Shown: positions 7,781 through 15,990, counted from the first letter of the stretch. The stretch: 22,922 nucleotides of DNA from an uncultured Eubacteriales bacterium (GCA_905210385.1 CAJLWS010000007.1:1-22922); one strand, 5' to 3'. Made by a program: numbers and translations. Notes: generated by a model from the letters alone, not told the origin.

Positions 7781-8365
7781 GTGCACATTTTCTGGTGTGA
7801 CATTACGCCGATACTGGATGAACCAGACCCGTTCATCCGCTGGTGCAACGCGAAGGGTCATTCTCTGGCCCCCTATCTGCGCCTGGATGACGCCATGCGT
7901 CATTTGACTGGTCTTCAACTGCGCAGCCTCGCCGGGGCGGAAAGCCGCCATAGCGCGGATTCCATCAGCGTAAGCCATTCTGGAGGGCTGGTCGTGTGCG
8001 CCCGGGGCAGCGCTCCTCTTGGCATTGACACAGAGGCGTTATGCCCCTCCGCCGCACCCCTGCCGCTGGATTCCCTGACCGAACCAGAGCGCCAGTGGGT
8101 CGCATCGCAGAAGCAGTCGCTCCCTGCCTTTCTCCGCCTATGGACCCGAAAGGAGAGCCTGATCAAGGCAGAGAAGAGCACGCTGGCCCGCATGTTCTCT
8201 TTGCCCTCCCTCGTGGAAAATGGTGTTTTAGTGAAACAGGTAGGCTCAGTATGCTTTCAGGAGCTGCCCATCCTGCCGGATCAATATGTCACGGTCCTCT
8301 GCGCAGCGCCGCCCATCCAGACAGAGCTGTTTTCCCTTGCTTTCCAGCAAGTTTTCCCGCTATAA
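7781..8365 (+). CDS. 4'-phosphopantetheinyl transferase, Sfp type
   Basis: A 194-residue protein with the Sfp-family signature: SVSHS (63-67), the metal-binding GIDTE (81-85) and WTRKESLIKA (121-130), including the catalytic-region Glu125 and Lys129. It transfers 4'-phosphopantetheine from CoA to the conserved serine of a carrier protein. It is a little shorter than typical Sfp (about 220 residues) but keeps all the expected motifs. The start is GTG at 7781, with AGGAGG 7 nt upstream. An ATG 4 nt earlier is out of frame. The gene is divergent from the surface locus that contains its own ACP, so a dedicated role in activating that ACP is likely. It could also serve other carrier proteins of the cell. 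Confidence 0.92.
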   Translation: MHIFWCDITPILDEPDPFIRWCNAKGHSLAPYLRLDDAMRHLTGLQLRSLAGAESRHSADSISVSHSGGLVVCARGSAPLGIDTEALCPSAAPLPLDSLTEPERQWVASQKQSLPAFLRLWTRKESLIKAEKSTLARMFSLPSLVENGVLVKQVGSVCFQELPILPDQYVTVLCAAPPIQTELFSLAFQQVFPL

Positions 8366-8510
8366 GGCAGAAAAAACCTTTTATATGTTACCACATCGGC
8401 TCCTGTTCTGCAAGCGCAGAAATTCCCCGGCAACCCTTCCCAAGAGGTTGGGCAAATCCTTGCGCGCCCCCATGTGTTTCGCTCCATTTTCGCACATGCT
8501 CCCGGAATCT

Positions 8511-8549
8511 AAAATCAAAAGGCGGCTGTCCTGAGCTCAGGGCAGCCGC
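8511..8549 (-). terminator. Rho-independent terminator of the V-ATPase operon
   Basis: Read on the minus strand, GCGGCTG (8549-8543) pairs with CAGCCGC (8528-8522). The stem continues through CCTGAG/CTCAGG with one mismatched or wobble pair, and is followed by a U-rich tract TTTTGATTTT (8520-8511). It starts 4 nt after the stop of subunit D. On the plus strand the hairpin lacks a good U-run, so it serves mainly the minus strand. No clear separate terminator for the converging PPTase gene was found in 8366-8510. Confidence 0.92.
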
Positions 8550-8553
8550 TGCT

Positions 8554-9174
8554 CTATTCAGATTTCCTGCTCTCATTCTGCCGCTTGATCACTTTCAGAC
8601 GGACGAACTCCTCTCGTTCCTTCTCTTCCAGTGCCTCGGTGATGGTGCGGATGGTGGTATCAAAGCTGGGAATCACGATGTTTTTCAAGGCGTTGGCTCG
8701 TTTCTGAGACTTCTTAATGGCCTCCGCCAGCCGGTAGATGGATGTCTCGATCTCGGCCAGCTTACGTACCAGAGCCTTTACCCGGTCAAACTCAATATAG
8801 GCCCGGTCGAAGGCGGCGGAGGTATAGGCAAAGCCATAGGTGGGTTTGGGCGGGGGAGACTGGCCGGGGATGTGGGGCAGCTCCACCCCCATCACCGAGC
8901 GCCAGCGGATATCCAGGCTGTCGTCCGGCTTCACCCCTTCCGCAATGCGGTCGCACAGGCCTAACTCCATGTTGGCTCGGGCCAGGGCCGCATAGGCGGA
9001 GTGAAACACCTCGTCAATCTCCTTCTGAACCGCCGAGGCGTCATCCAGCAGGGACATCATCTCCCGCACCAGGATGTTCCGTTTCCGATCCATCAGCTCA
9101 TAGCCGGTCTGGGCCAGCGCCCTGGATCGCTTGGCGGCCATCAGATTTCCTTTTGTGGGCAATACCGCTGCCAT
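8554..9174 (-). CDS. ntpD: V-type ATPase subunit D (central stalk)
   Basis: A 206-residue protein matching V/A-type subunit D, which forms the long antiparallel coiled coil of the rotor axle inside the A3B3 head. The N-terminal GNLMAAKRSRALAQTGYELMDRKRNILVREMM region and the C-terminal helix around TTIRTITEALEEKEREEFVRLKVIK are characteristic. The length is normal. The ATG at 9174 has GGAGG 7 nt upstream. It is the last gene of the operon, 52 nt after subunit B, with a strong hairpin in that gap. It ends in TAG, a fact relevant to the internal TAG in subunit C. Confidence 0.96.
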   Translation of the reverse strand: MAAVLPTKGNLMAAKRSRALAQTGYELMDRKRNILVREMMSLLDDASAVQKEIDEVFHSAYAALARANMELGLCDRIAEGVKPDDSLDIRWRSVMGVELPHIPGQSPPPKPTYGFAYTSAAFDRAYIEFDRVKALVRKLAEIETSIYRLAEAIKKSQKRANALKNIVIPSFDTTIRTITEALEEKEREEFVRLKVIKRQNESRKSE

Positions 9175-9194
9175 AGGGACACCTCCCTCACATC

Positions 9195-9221
9195 CCGCGC
9201 CCCGTCAACCGACGGGCGCGG
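9195..9221 (-). other. Intercistronic hairpin between V-ATPase B and D
   Basis: CCGCGCC-C-CGTC and GACGGGCGCGG form an 11-bp GC-rich stem with one bulged base and a 4-nt loop, 5 nt after the stop of subunit B and about 20 nt before the start of subunit D. There is no U-tract, so it is not a simple terminator. It may act in mRNA processing or stability, or tune expression of D (inference). Confidence 0.6.
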
Positions 9222-9226
9222 AAATT

Positions 9227-10636
9227 TCATTGTCCGCGCTCCTCCGCAGTGAGCGCCTCGAAAGCACCCTGACGGTAGTGAGCATCCAGTTCTTGGTCAG
9301 ACACCCGATCCAGCTCACCCCGGGGGAGAATGGACAGCAGGGTCCAGCCCAGTTCCAGGGTCTGCTCCAGGCTGCGGTCCTCCTGCTGGCCCTGGCGGAC
9401 GAAATACTGCTCGAAAGCCCGGCCGAACTTCAGATACTGCTGATCCAATGGGGACAGCTCATCCTCGCCGATGACGCTGGCCAGGCTCCGGGCATCCTGC
9501 ACCTTGGAATAGGCGGCGAACAGCTGATTGGACAGGCCGGGGTGGTCATCCCGGGTGAAGCCCTTGCCAATGCCGTCCTTCATTAGGCGGGACAGGGAGG
9601 ACAGGATATTGATGGGCGGGTACACTCCAGACTGGTCCATGTTCCGGTCCAGCACAATCTGCCCCTCGGTGATGTAACCGGTCAGATCTGGGATAGGATG
9701 GGTGATGTCGTCGTTCGGCATGGTGAGGATGGGCACTTGGGTAACCGAGCCCTTCTTTCCCGCAATCATGCCCGCCCGCTCATACAGGGAGGCCATATCG
9801 GAGTACAGGTATGCAGGAAAGCCCTTCCGGGAGGGGATCTCCCCTTTGGATGAGGAAAACTCCCGGACTGCCTCGCAATAGGAGGTCATGTCCGTCATCA
9901 CCACCAGCACATGGTAACCGTGGGTAAAGGCCAGGTACTCCGCCGCGGTCAAGGCGCAGCGGGGGGTCAGGATCCGCTCGATGATGGGGTCAGAGGCCAG
10001 GTTCAGAAACATGACCACCCGGGGCAGGGCCCCCGCCTCCTCGAAATTCCGGCGGAAGAACTCAGCCACATCATTCTTGACGCCCATGGCCGCAAAGACG
10101 ATGGCAAACTCCCCGTCGTCCCCCGCCACCCGGGCCTGACGCACCATCTGGGCAGCCAGCTCGTTGTGAGCCATGCCGGCACCGGAGAAGATGGGCAGCT
10201 TCTGTCCACGGATCAGAGTGGAGCAACCGTCGATGGCGGAAATGCCGGTGTAGATACAGCTTCTGGGGTACTGGCGGCTCACCGGGTTGATGGCGGAGCC
10301 GTTGATATTCCGCCTCTCATCGGGATAGAGCTCCCCCAGCCCGTCAATGGGGCGACCTGCGCCATCAAACACCCGTCCCAGCATTTCCTTGGAGAGCGCA
10401 ATATCCATGGGTTTGCCACTAAAGTGAGTGCGGGTGTTTTCCAGGGAAATGCCCCGGGTGCCCTCAAAGACCTGGAGCACCGCCCGGTCCCCCTCAATGA
10501 GGATAACACGGCCATAGCGGCGGGAGCCGTCATACATAGTCAGTTCGGCCAATTCGTCATAGGAGACGCCGGACACACCTTCCAGCGCCACCAGGGAGCC
10601 GTTCAGATCGGACAGGCCGATATATTCCAATCTCAT
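9227..10636 (-). CDS. ntpB: V-type ATPase subunit B
   Basis: A 469-residue non-catalytic subunit of the A3B3 head. The P-loop is degenerate, as expected for B subunits, with FSGAGMAHNELA (150-161) in its place. SSLSR at 346-350 ends in Arg350, the position of the arginine finger known in Enterococcus hirae NtpB. The beta-barrel N-terminus, including VFDGAGRPIDG, is intact and the length is normal. The ATG at 10636 follows GAGGTG by 7 nt. The gene starts 11 nt after subunit A ends, so the two are probably co-translated. Confidence 0.97.
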   Translation of the reverse strand: MRLEYIGLSDLNGSLVALEGVSGVSYDELAELTMYDGSRRYGRVILIEGDRAVLQVFEGTRGISLENTRTHFSGKPMDIALSKEMLGRVFDGAGRPIDGLGELYPDERRNINGSAINPVSRQYPRSCIYTGISAIDGCSTLIRGQKLPIFSGAGMAHNELAAQMVRQARVAGDDGEFAIVFAAMGVKNDVAEFFRRNFEEAGALPRVVMFLNLASDPIIERILTPRCALTAAEYLAFTHGYHVLVVMTDMTSYCEAVREFSSSKGEIPSRKGFPAYLYSDMASLYERAGMIAGKKGSVTQVPILTMPNDDITHPIPDLTGYITEGQIVLDRNMDQSGVYPPINILSSLSRLMKDGIGKGFTRDDHPGLSNQLFAAYSKVQDARSLASVIGEDELSPLDQQYLKFGRAFEQYFVRQGQQEDRSLEQTLELGWTLLSILPRGELDRVSDQELDAHYRQGAFEALTAEERGQ

Positions 10637-10647
10637 CTGCGATCACC

Positions 10648-12411
10648 TCAGCTGTTGGCAGCGTGGACTTTTTCCAGCGCCGCGTCAATCTCCTGCTCGT
10701 ATCTGGCAAAGCCGGACAGGTCGTCGTTGGGAATCTCGTACTTCATCTTTACCAGGCTGTCAAACACTCCGGTGGCGGTGAACTGGGACAGGGGCACCGC
10801 CTTATCCACCGCCACTTTTACTCCGTCGTACAGCCGCAGAATGGTCTGCATCATCTTCAGCTGCTTTTGCAGGGGCACATAAGTGTCGATCTCGTGGTAT
10901 GCGTTCTGCTGAAGGAATCCCAACCGGATCACCCGGGCAATCTCCATCGTGAGCTTCTGATCCTCTGGCAAAATGTCGGAGCCGATGAGCTTGACGATCT
11001 CCAGCAGCTGGCTCTCCTCCCGCAACAGATTGGAGATGCGCTGACGGCATTTGTCAAACTCAGGAGAGACATTTTCATTGTACCAGGGTTTCAGCTCCGA
11101 GGTATACTCCGAATAGGAGTTCATCCAGTGGATGGAGGGGAAGTGCCGGGCGTAGGCAAGCCCCCGGTCCAGGGCCCAGAAGCAGCGGATGAACCGCTTG
11201 GTGTTCTGGGTGACCGGCTCGGAGAAGTCACCCCCCTGGGGGGAGACGGCGCCGATGACGGTGACCGACCCCTCCTTGCCCTCCAGCGTCTCCACATATC
11301 CGGCCCGCTCGTAGAACTCAGCCAACCGGGAGGCCAGGTAGGCGGGGAAGCCCTCCTCCGCGGGCATCTCCTCCAGCCGGCCGGAAATCTCCCGCAGGGC
11401 CTCCGCCCAGCGGGAGGTGGAGTCGGCCATCAGGGCCACATGGTAGCCCATGTCCCGGTAATATTCCGCGATGGTCATGCCGGTGTACACCGACGCCTCT
11501 CGGGCAGCCACCGGCATATTGGAGGTGTTGGCGATCAAAATGGTACGGTTCATCAGGGGAAGGCCGTTGCGGGGATCCTTCAGTTCGGAGAACTCCTCCA
11601 GAGCCTGGGTCATCTCATTGCCCCGCTCCCCGCAGCCCAAATAGACGATGATGTCCGCATCTGACCACTTGGCCAGTTGATGCTGGGTCATGGTCTTGCC
11701 CGCACCGAAGGGGCCGGGAATGGCGGCGGCGCCCCCCTTACCGATGGGGAAAAGTGTGTCGATGATTCGCTGGCCGGTGATAAGCGGTTTGGAAATGGGC
11801 AGCCGCCGGCGCATGGGCCGGGCGCCCCGGATGGGGCATCGGGCGGCTAGTTTCAGCTGGGTCACCTTGCCCCGCTCGTCCGTCACCTCCACCAGCACGT
11901 CGTCCACAGTGTAGGCACCGCTGGCCACTGCCTTGGTTACGGTGCCCTTCAGGCCCGCGGGCACCAGACAGCGGTGGAGAATGGCGGAGGTCTCCTGGCA
12001 CTGGGCATACAGGGTGCCGGGGGCCACCTGGTCCCCCTCTTTCACCGTAATAGTGACGTCCCACTTCTTCTCGCTGTTCAGGGTAGAGATGTTGATCCCC
12101 CGCCCCAGAAAGGGACCGGAGGCAGATTCCAGTGCCCGCAGGGGACGGCCAATACCATCAAAGATATTGCCCAGCAGACCGGGTCCCAGCAGCAGAGCCA
12201 TAGGCGCACCTGTGGAGCGCACCGGCTCTCCGGGGGCCAGTCCGGCAGTGTCCTCATAGACCTGAACGGTGGTCATTTCCCCCTCTACACCCACCACCTC
12301 TCCGATGAGCTCCTCCCGGCCGGCATAGACCATGTCCATCATGGCCAGACCCCGGCCGCCGATGACCTTCACCACCGGGCCGTTGACGCTGTAGATCTGA
12401 TATTCACCCAT
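10648..12411 (-). CDS. ntpA: V-type ATPase catalytic subunit A
   Basis: A 587-residue catalytic subunit. GPFGAGKT (233-240) is the P-loop and GERGNEM (261-267) holds the catalytic Glu262. The long bulge region after about residue 110 distinguishes it from F-type beta subunits. It hydrolyses ATP to drive ion pumping, or makes ATP in reverse. The ATG at 12411 has GGAGG 9 nt upstream and lies 14 nt after subunit E. No key residue is missing. Confidence 0.98.
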   Translation of the reverse strand: MGEYQIYSVNGPVVKVIGGRGLAMMDMVYAGREELIGEVVGVEGEMTTVQVYEDTAGLAPGEPVRSTGAPMALLLGPGLLGNIFDGIGRPLRALESASGPFLGRGINISTLNSEKKWDVTITVKEGDQVAPGTLYAQCQETSAILHRCLVPAGLKGTVTKAVASGAYTVDDVLVEVTDERGKVTQLKLAARCPIRGARPMRRRLPISKPLITGQRIIDTLFPIGKGGAAAIPGPFGAGKTMTQHQLAKWSDADIIVYLGCGERGNEMTQALEEFSELKDPRNGLPLMNRTILIANTSNMPVAAREASVYTGMTIAEYYRDMGYHVALMADSTSRWAEALREISGRLEEMPAEEGFPAYLASRLAEFYERAGYVETLEGKEGSVTVIGAVSPQGGDFSEPVTQNTKRFIRCFWALDRGLAYARHFPSIHWMNSYSEYTSELKPWYNENVSPEFDKCRQRISNLLREESQLLEIVKLIGSDILPEDQKLTMEIARVIRLGFLQQNAYHEIDTYVPLQKQLKMMQTILRLYDGVKVAVDKAVPLSQFTATGVFDSLVKMKYEIPNDDLSGFARYEQEIDAALEKVHAANS

Positions 12412-12425
12412 GGCCGGTCACCTCC

Positions 12426-13037
12426 TCACAGCTCATCATCAGACACGGATAGCCCAAAGGACTCTGCAAAGTGGCTAGCCAGTTCCTCCAGCTGGTTGTC
12501 AAAGGAACAGTCCACCCGCAGCCCCAGCTCTGGGCAGCGCAGAGCCAGCCCGCCCAGGGAAAAGGAGCCCTCTTCGTATTCCACTTTCACCGGTGCAATT
12601 GTTTTGGCCAGCCGATCGGCCAGGGGCAGGTCCTCCTTCCGCAGACGCAGGGACACCCGCCTGGCCCCGGGCAACTGCTTCATAGCCGCCGCCAGCAAAG
12701 CCTCCAAATGTTTGGGATATTCCGGCGATGCCGTATACTGAGCAATGCGCTGGCGCACCTTCTCAAAGACCTCCTGACCGATCTCCTTCCGGCGCAGGTA
12801 AATCTTCCGTTTCCCCTCCATCAGGTGCATGGAAACCTCCCGACCTGCCTGCGCCCGAATTCTGGCGGCCTCCCGGTCGTAATAGGTCCGAGCAGCCTCC
12901 TGGGCCTCCTCCCGCGCCTTTTCCAGCGTTTTCGTCCGGGTGTCCGCCAACTGCCTGCGCAGCTCATCGCTCTCCCGGGCGGCATTCTTCATCACCGCAT
13001 CTGTAAAATGGAGCAGCTTCTCCATCTGTTGCTGCAT
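12426..13037 (-). CDS. ntpE: V-type ATPase subunit E (peripheral stalk)
   Basis: A 203-residue protein with a long charged N-terminal helix (about residues 1-100, rich in Arg, Glu and Ala) and a compact C-terminal domain ending in a segment like ALRCPELGLRVDCSFDNQLEEL. This is the typical plan of subunit E, which pairs with the G/H coiled coil to form the stator stalk. The ATG at 13037 has AGGAGG 7 nt upstream. It lies 66 nt after subunit F, and that gap contains a small hairpin (13066-13080). Confidence 0.93.
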   Translation of the reverse strand: MQQQMEKLLHFTDAVMKNAARESDELRRQLADTRTKTLEKAREEAQEAARTYYDREAARIRAQAGREVSMHLMEGKRKIYLRRKEIGQEVFEKVRQRIAQYTASPEYPKHLEALLAAAMKQLPGARRVSLRLRKEDLPLADRLAKTIAPVKVEYEEGSFSLGGLALRCPELGLRVDCSFDNQLEELASHFAESFGLSVSDDEL

Positions 13038-13065
13038 AATATGACCTCCTCTATCCGCGCACCCC

Positions 13066-13080
13066 AGCGCGCTCCGCGCT
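13066..13080 (-). other. Small hairpin between V-ATPase F and E
   Basis: AGCGCG and CGCGCT form a 6-bp stem with a 3-nt loop in the 66-nt gap. There is no U-tract. It may be incidental in this GC-rich sequence. Confidence 0.35.
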
Positions 13081-13103
13081 GATGCCTCAGCACGCCTGTC
13101 CCC

Positions 13104-13409
13104 TTACAGCTTCACTCCGATGGCCTCCCGGATGTACCGGGTAATGGAGTCCTGGGCCCGGGATCCATGTCGGTCCGGGATTTCCACCACCAAGGGAGTC
13201 CGCCCCTCCATCTTCCGAGGAGCAAGCTGGTCGGCGCACTGCTCTGCCAACCGTTCGGTAACCAGCAAAATGCCGATGGTGGGATCCTGAAATGCCCGGT
13301 CCAGCGCAGCGCTGGCCTCCTCGTGGCTGCGTACAACTACCCCTTCGATGCCGGCCAGTCTTAGCCCCACTTGGGTATCAGTGTTGTCAGAAATCACAAA
13401 GTAGCGCAT
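13104..13409 (-). CDS. ntpG: V-type ATPase subunit F
   Basis: A 101-residue protein matching the small regulatory rotor subunit F: MRYFVISDNTDTQVGLRLAGI at the start, then GILLVTERLAEQ (about residues 55-66) and PLVVEIPD. It binds subunit D in the central stalk. The ATG at 13409 is chosen because GGAGGAG lies 6 nt upstream. A GTG at 13424 is in frame but has a purine-rich site abutting it without spacing. It is named ntpG in the E. hirae nomenclature. It lies downstream of an unusual 181-nt spacer after subunit K. Confidence 0.93.
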   Translation of the reverse strand: MRYFVISDNTDTQVGLRLAGIEGVVVRSHEEASAALDRAFQDPTIGILLVTERLAEQCADQLAPRKMEGRTPLVVEIPDRHGSRAQDSITRYIREAIGVKL

Positions 13410-13441
13410 ACGCTTCTCCTCCACCTCCAGCCTTTACACAC

Positions 13442-13480
13442 CGGTCCATCCGGGCTGCTCACGACGGCTCGGACGCTTCT
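13442..13480. repeat. 39-bp direct repeat, copy 1
   Basis: An exact copy of 13550-13588, beginning CGGTCCATCCGGGC and ending CGGACGCTTCT. It lies 32 nt upstream of the subunit F start within the K-F spacer. The repeat is not itself a perfect palindrome. Confidence 0.9.
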
Positions 13481-13538
13481 GGGATCACGCCTCTCCTGTT
13501 CGCGACGCCCGGCTTCCCTCCGTCTCGGACTGGTCTGC

Positions 13539-13555
13539 GGACCGCCCTGCGGTCC
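13539..13555. other. Hairpin in the K-F spacer
   Basis: GGACCGC and GCGGTCC form a 7-bp perfect stem with a CCT loop. The 3' arm (on the plus strand) overlaps the first bases of repeat copy 2. There is no U-tract on either side, so it is not a canonical terminator. Confidence 0.5.
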
Positions 13556-13588
13556 ATCCGGGCTGCTCACGACGGCTCGGACGCTTCT
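13550..13588. repeat. 39-bp direct repeat, copy 2
   Basis: Identical over 39 bases to 13442-13480 and offset by 108 bp. In the direction of transcription it begins 2 nt after the subunit K stop codon. The 69 bp between the copies share a CTCGGAC core with the repeats, which hints at an older, degenerate tandem array. Confidence 0.9.
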
Positions 13589-13590
13589 AA

Positions 13591-14025
13591 TTAGGATACG
13601 AACAGCAGCACCAGAGCGATAATCAGGCCGTACAGGGCCACACCCTCGGCCAGGCCCACAAAGATCAGTGACTTGCCGAACATGCTGTCGTTCTCCGAGA
13701 TGGCGCCCAGAGCGGCGGAAGCGGAAGAGGCCACAGCGATGCCGCCACCGATACCGGACAGGCCCACAGCCAGGCCGGCGCCAATGTACTTCAGGCCCTC
13801 GGCCAGGCCGGCGGTGGACGCTGCGGTTGCAGAGGCCGCCTCAGGGGCGGCGGCAGAGGCCCCAGTCAGTCCTACTACGGACGTGATCAGAAACAGGCCA
13901 AAAAACATGGCCACATTGCTCAACAGAGCGTGGCGGGCAGAGGCCCCAGTAAGCTTGCGTACGGCAATGGTCACAAGAGGCAGAAACAGCAGCAGGGTCC
14001 CCAGCAGGACAAGGATGATTTTCAT
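13591..14025 (-). CDS. ntpK: V-type ATPase subunit K (membrane ring)
   Basis: A 144-residue proteolipid with four hydrophobic segments: about residues 3-22, 33-58, 72-110 and 116-143. The ion-binding carboxylate is Glu127 in GLAEGVALYGLI, in the fourth helix. The third helix carries a glycine-rich GLSGIGGGIAVASSASA. The first hairpin lacks a carboxylate, as in other bacterial V-type K subunits. The ATG at 14025 is chosen because GGAGG lies 8 nt upstream. A TTG at 14040 is possible but has no spaced site. The Gln seen in Na+-binding rings is not visible at its usual place in helix 3, which weakly favours protons. A 181-nt spacer with repeats follows. Confidence 0.93.
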   Translation of the reverse strand: MKIILVLLGTLLLFLPLVTIAVRKLTGASARHALLSNVAMFFGLFLITSVVGLTGASAAAPEAASATAASTAGLAEGLKYIGAGLAVGLSGIGGGIAVASSASAALGAISENDSMFGKSLIFVGLAEGVALYGLIIALVLLFVS

Positions 14026-14052
14026 CTTGATAACCTCCAATTTCTTTTTCCC

Positions 14053-15951
14053 TTAGTTCAGCTTGGTGGAATAATCCACGATCCTCGGCTGGAACTCCCG
14101 GCCGCTGTCCTGATAGAACCGGCCAAAGAGCTCATAGAATTCCAGACGCAGCACCTGGATGCACACCATCACGCTCTCCAGGCCCATGACAAACAGGTTG
14201 CCCAGCACCAAGACCACGATGTTGCCCGAGCCTGCCAGGGCATGCACCACCAGCATCAGCGCTACATGGGTGATCGCGTAGGCGCCCACCCGGAGGAAGG
14301 ACAAGGTGTTGGTAAGAAAGGACAGCAGTGTCTCAAACAGCTCGAAGAAACCGCCCACCAGCAGCCCGCCCAAGGACTCCGGCTTCCAGTCCTTTTCCCT
14401 GGCCGCTAGCTTGGACAGGGGTTCCCGGAAGAGCATGACCAGCAGGGGCAGGACGATCACCGGCAGGATGTACCAGGCCGTGAACAGGTTGACCACCCCC
14501 AGCAGGGTGAGCACCGCCGCGGCGATCAGTCCGAAGTAGAACACCATGCCCGCCAGGCCATTGGGCCCAAAGAAAATCTTATCAAAGTCCCGCTGGCGCA
14601 CCCCGTTGATGATGTTGATGACCATCACATAGCCGATGAGCACCGCACCCAGTCCCAGCGAGGCCAGCAGCAGGTAGAGCACGTTGCTCCCCTCCAAGAT
14701 CTTGAAGCCGGGCAGGATGTCCTCAAACCCGAACACGGAGCCGTATACGAAGCCGAACACCACCGAGGCCACGCCGCAACAGGAGATGATCCGGCCCAGC
14801 CACATCTTCTTTTTTAGCGCCATGAACAAGCCGAACAAGATCAGCAAGGCGCCCTGCCCCGCGTCTCCGAACATGATGCCAAAGAACAGGCAATAGGTGA
14901 TCGCCATGAAGGTGGATGGGTCAAATTCATGATAGTTAGGCAGTCCGTACATGCGCAGGAAGGGTTCAAAGATCCGGCCCAGTATTCCGTTCTTCAGCTT
15001 GGTGGGGGGAGTCATCCCTGCATCCTCTGCCTCGTCGGTCATATAGTCCAGGTTACCGAAGGCCTCCACGTCAGACAGGAACTGGTCCAGCTCTCCCCTG
15101 GGCACCCAGCCCATGAGGTAAAAGGTCTCCTTGGAACGGGCCCCATACCGGCGCACCTCCATAACCTGGTTCTCCCGGCACAGCCAAGCTCGCAGCGCCA
15201 GCAGGCGCTCCCCCTCCTTGGCCGCCAGGTCCCGTTCTTGTCCCTCCAGCAGCCGCGCCTTTGTCTCATCATCCTGTGCCTGGTTTGTGAGGGTGGCAAT
15301 CGCCTGCTGGGCCGTACCGTTCACCTGGTCGCTAAAATCTACGGCGACGAAATGCATGGAGGTGAACAAGGCGTCCACCGCCTCCTCCCGGCTGCGCAGG
15401 GCGAAGTAGCAGCCGTAGAGCTGGTCCCCATCCATCTTCGTGGGGAAGAAGAAGCAATCCTCCCGCTTATCCAGCGCCTCTTGGAAGGATCGGTAACTCT
15501 CCTGAGGCATGTGCCCAAACCGAAACACCAGGTGCTGCATCTCCCTTAACTCAGACAGCTCCAGGGAAAGCCCGGCCAGCTTCTCCAGCTGGCTTGCCGC
15601 AGAGCGGTCATCCACCGCCTCCTGGCGCAGTTGATTCACCTGTTGTTCCATCCGGTCCAGCCGCTCGCCCAAGTCATCCAGATAACCCTTGGCCCCCTCC
15701 ACATCGGCCTGCTCCGGGAACGGGTGGAACGCCGGCTCTAACCCGAGCCGAGTGACCAAGTTATCCGCCTGCCGCAGCAGGGGGGTGATGGGGTTGGCCG
15801 TATCCATAGGCCGCAGCCATTTGTTATGATGGACCGCTTGGATGGCCGGTTCCAGATGAAACTGCCGGTCAATCACACAGCTTCTCACCACCTGGTCAAA
15901 TCCCTCTATCGGACCGGTAATGGTGACAAATTTCATCGGTTGTACTGACAT
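14053..15951 (-). CDS. ntpI: V-type ATPase subunit I (membrane stator, a-subunit equivalent)
   Basis: A protein of about 632 residues. The cytoplasmic N-terminal half contains a coiled-coil arm (about residues 85-130). The C-terminal half, from about residue 335, has seven to eight membrane segments. SFLRVGAYAITH places an arginine near residue 554 and VLRLEFYE another near residue 602. These are the conserved arginines that face the K-ring carboxylate in this family. The ATG at 15951 has AGGAGG 6 nt upstream. An in-frame TTG at 15972 lacks a spaced site. It lies between C and K in the operon. The length is normal. Confidence 0.95.
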   Translation of the reverse strand: MSVQPMKFVTITGPIEGFDQVVRSCVIDRQFHLEPAIQAVHHNKWLRPMDTANPITPLLRQADNLVTRLGLEPAFHPFPEQADVEGAKGYLDDLGERLDRMEQQVNQLRQEAVDDRSAASQLEKLAGLSLELSELREMQHLVFRFGHMPQESYRSFQEALDKREDCFFFPTKMDGDQLYGCYFALRSREEAVDALFTSMHFVAVDFSDQVNGTAQQAIATLTNQAQDDETKARLLEGQERDLAAKEGERLLALRAWLCRENQVMEVRRYGARSKETFYLMGWVPRGELDQFLSDVEAFGNLDYMTDEAEDAGMTPPTKLKNGILGRIFEPFLRMYGLPNYHEFDPSTFMAITYCLFFGIMFGDAGQGALLILFGLFMALKKKMWLGRIISCCGVASVVFGFVYGSVFGFEDILPGFKILEGSNVLYLLLASLGLGAVLIGYVMVINIINGVRQRDFDKIFFGPNGLAGMVFYFGLIAAAVLTLLGVVNLFTAWYILPVIVLPLLVMLFREPLSKLAAREKDWKPESLGGLLVGGFFELFETLLSFLTNTLSFLRVGAYAITHVALMLVVHALAGSGNIVVLVLGNLFVMGLESVMVCIQVLRLEFYELFGRFYQDSGREFQPRIVDYSTKLN

Positions 15952-15990
15952 GAAACTCCTCCTTCTCCCCAAACCCTTGCCGTTCCGCGC

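Noticed and set aside
8366..8510. A small gene or separate terminator after the PPTase gene
   Set aside because: No frame with a ribosome binding site was convincing, and the short AAGG/CCTT and AACC/GGTT pairings are too weak to call.
13442..13588. A CRISPR-like repeat-spacer unit
   Set aside because: There are only two repeat copies, with a 69-bp gap that shares motifs with the repeat, and no cas genes are present. It lies inside a housekeeping operon.
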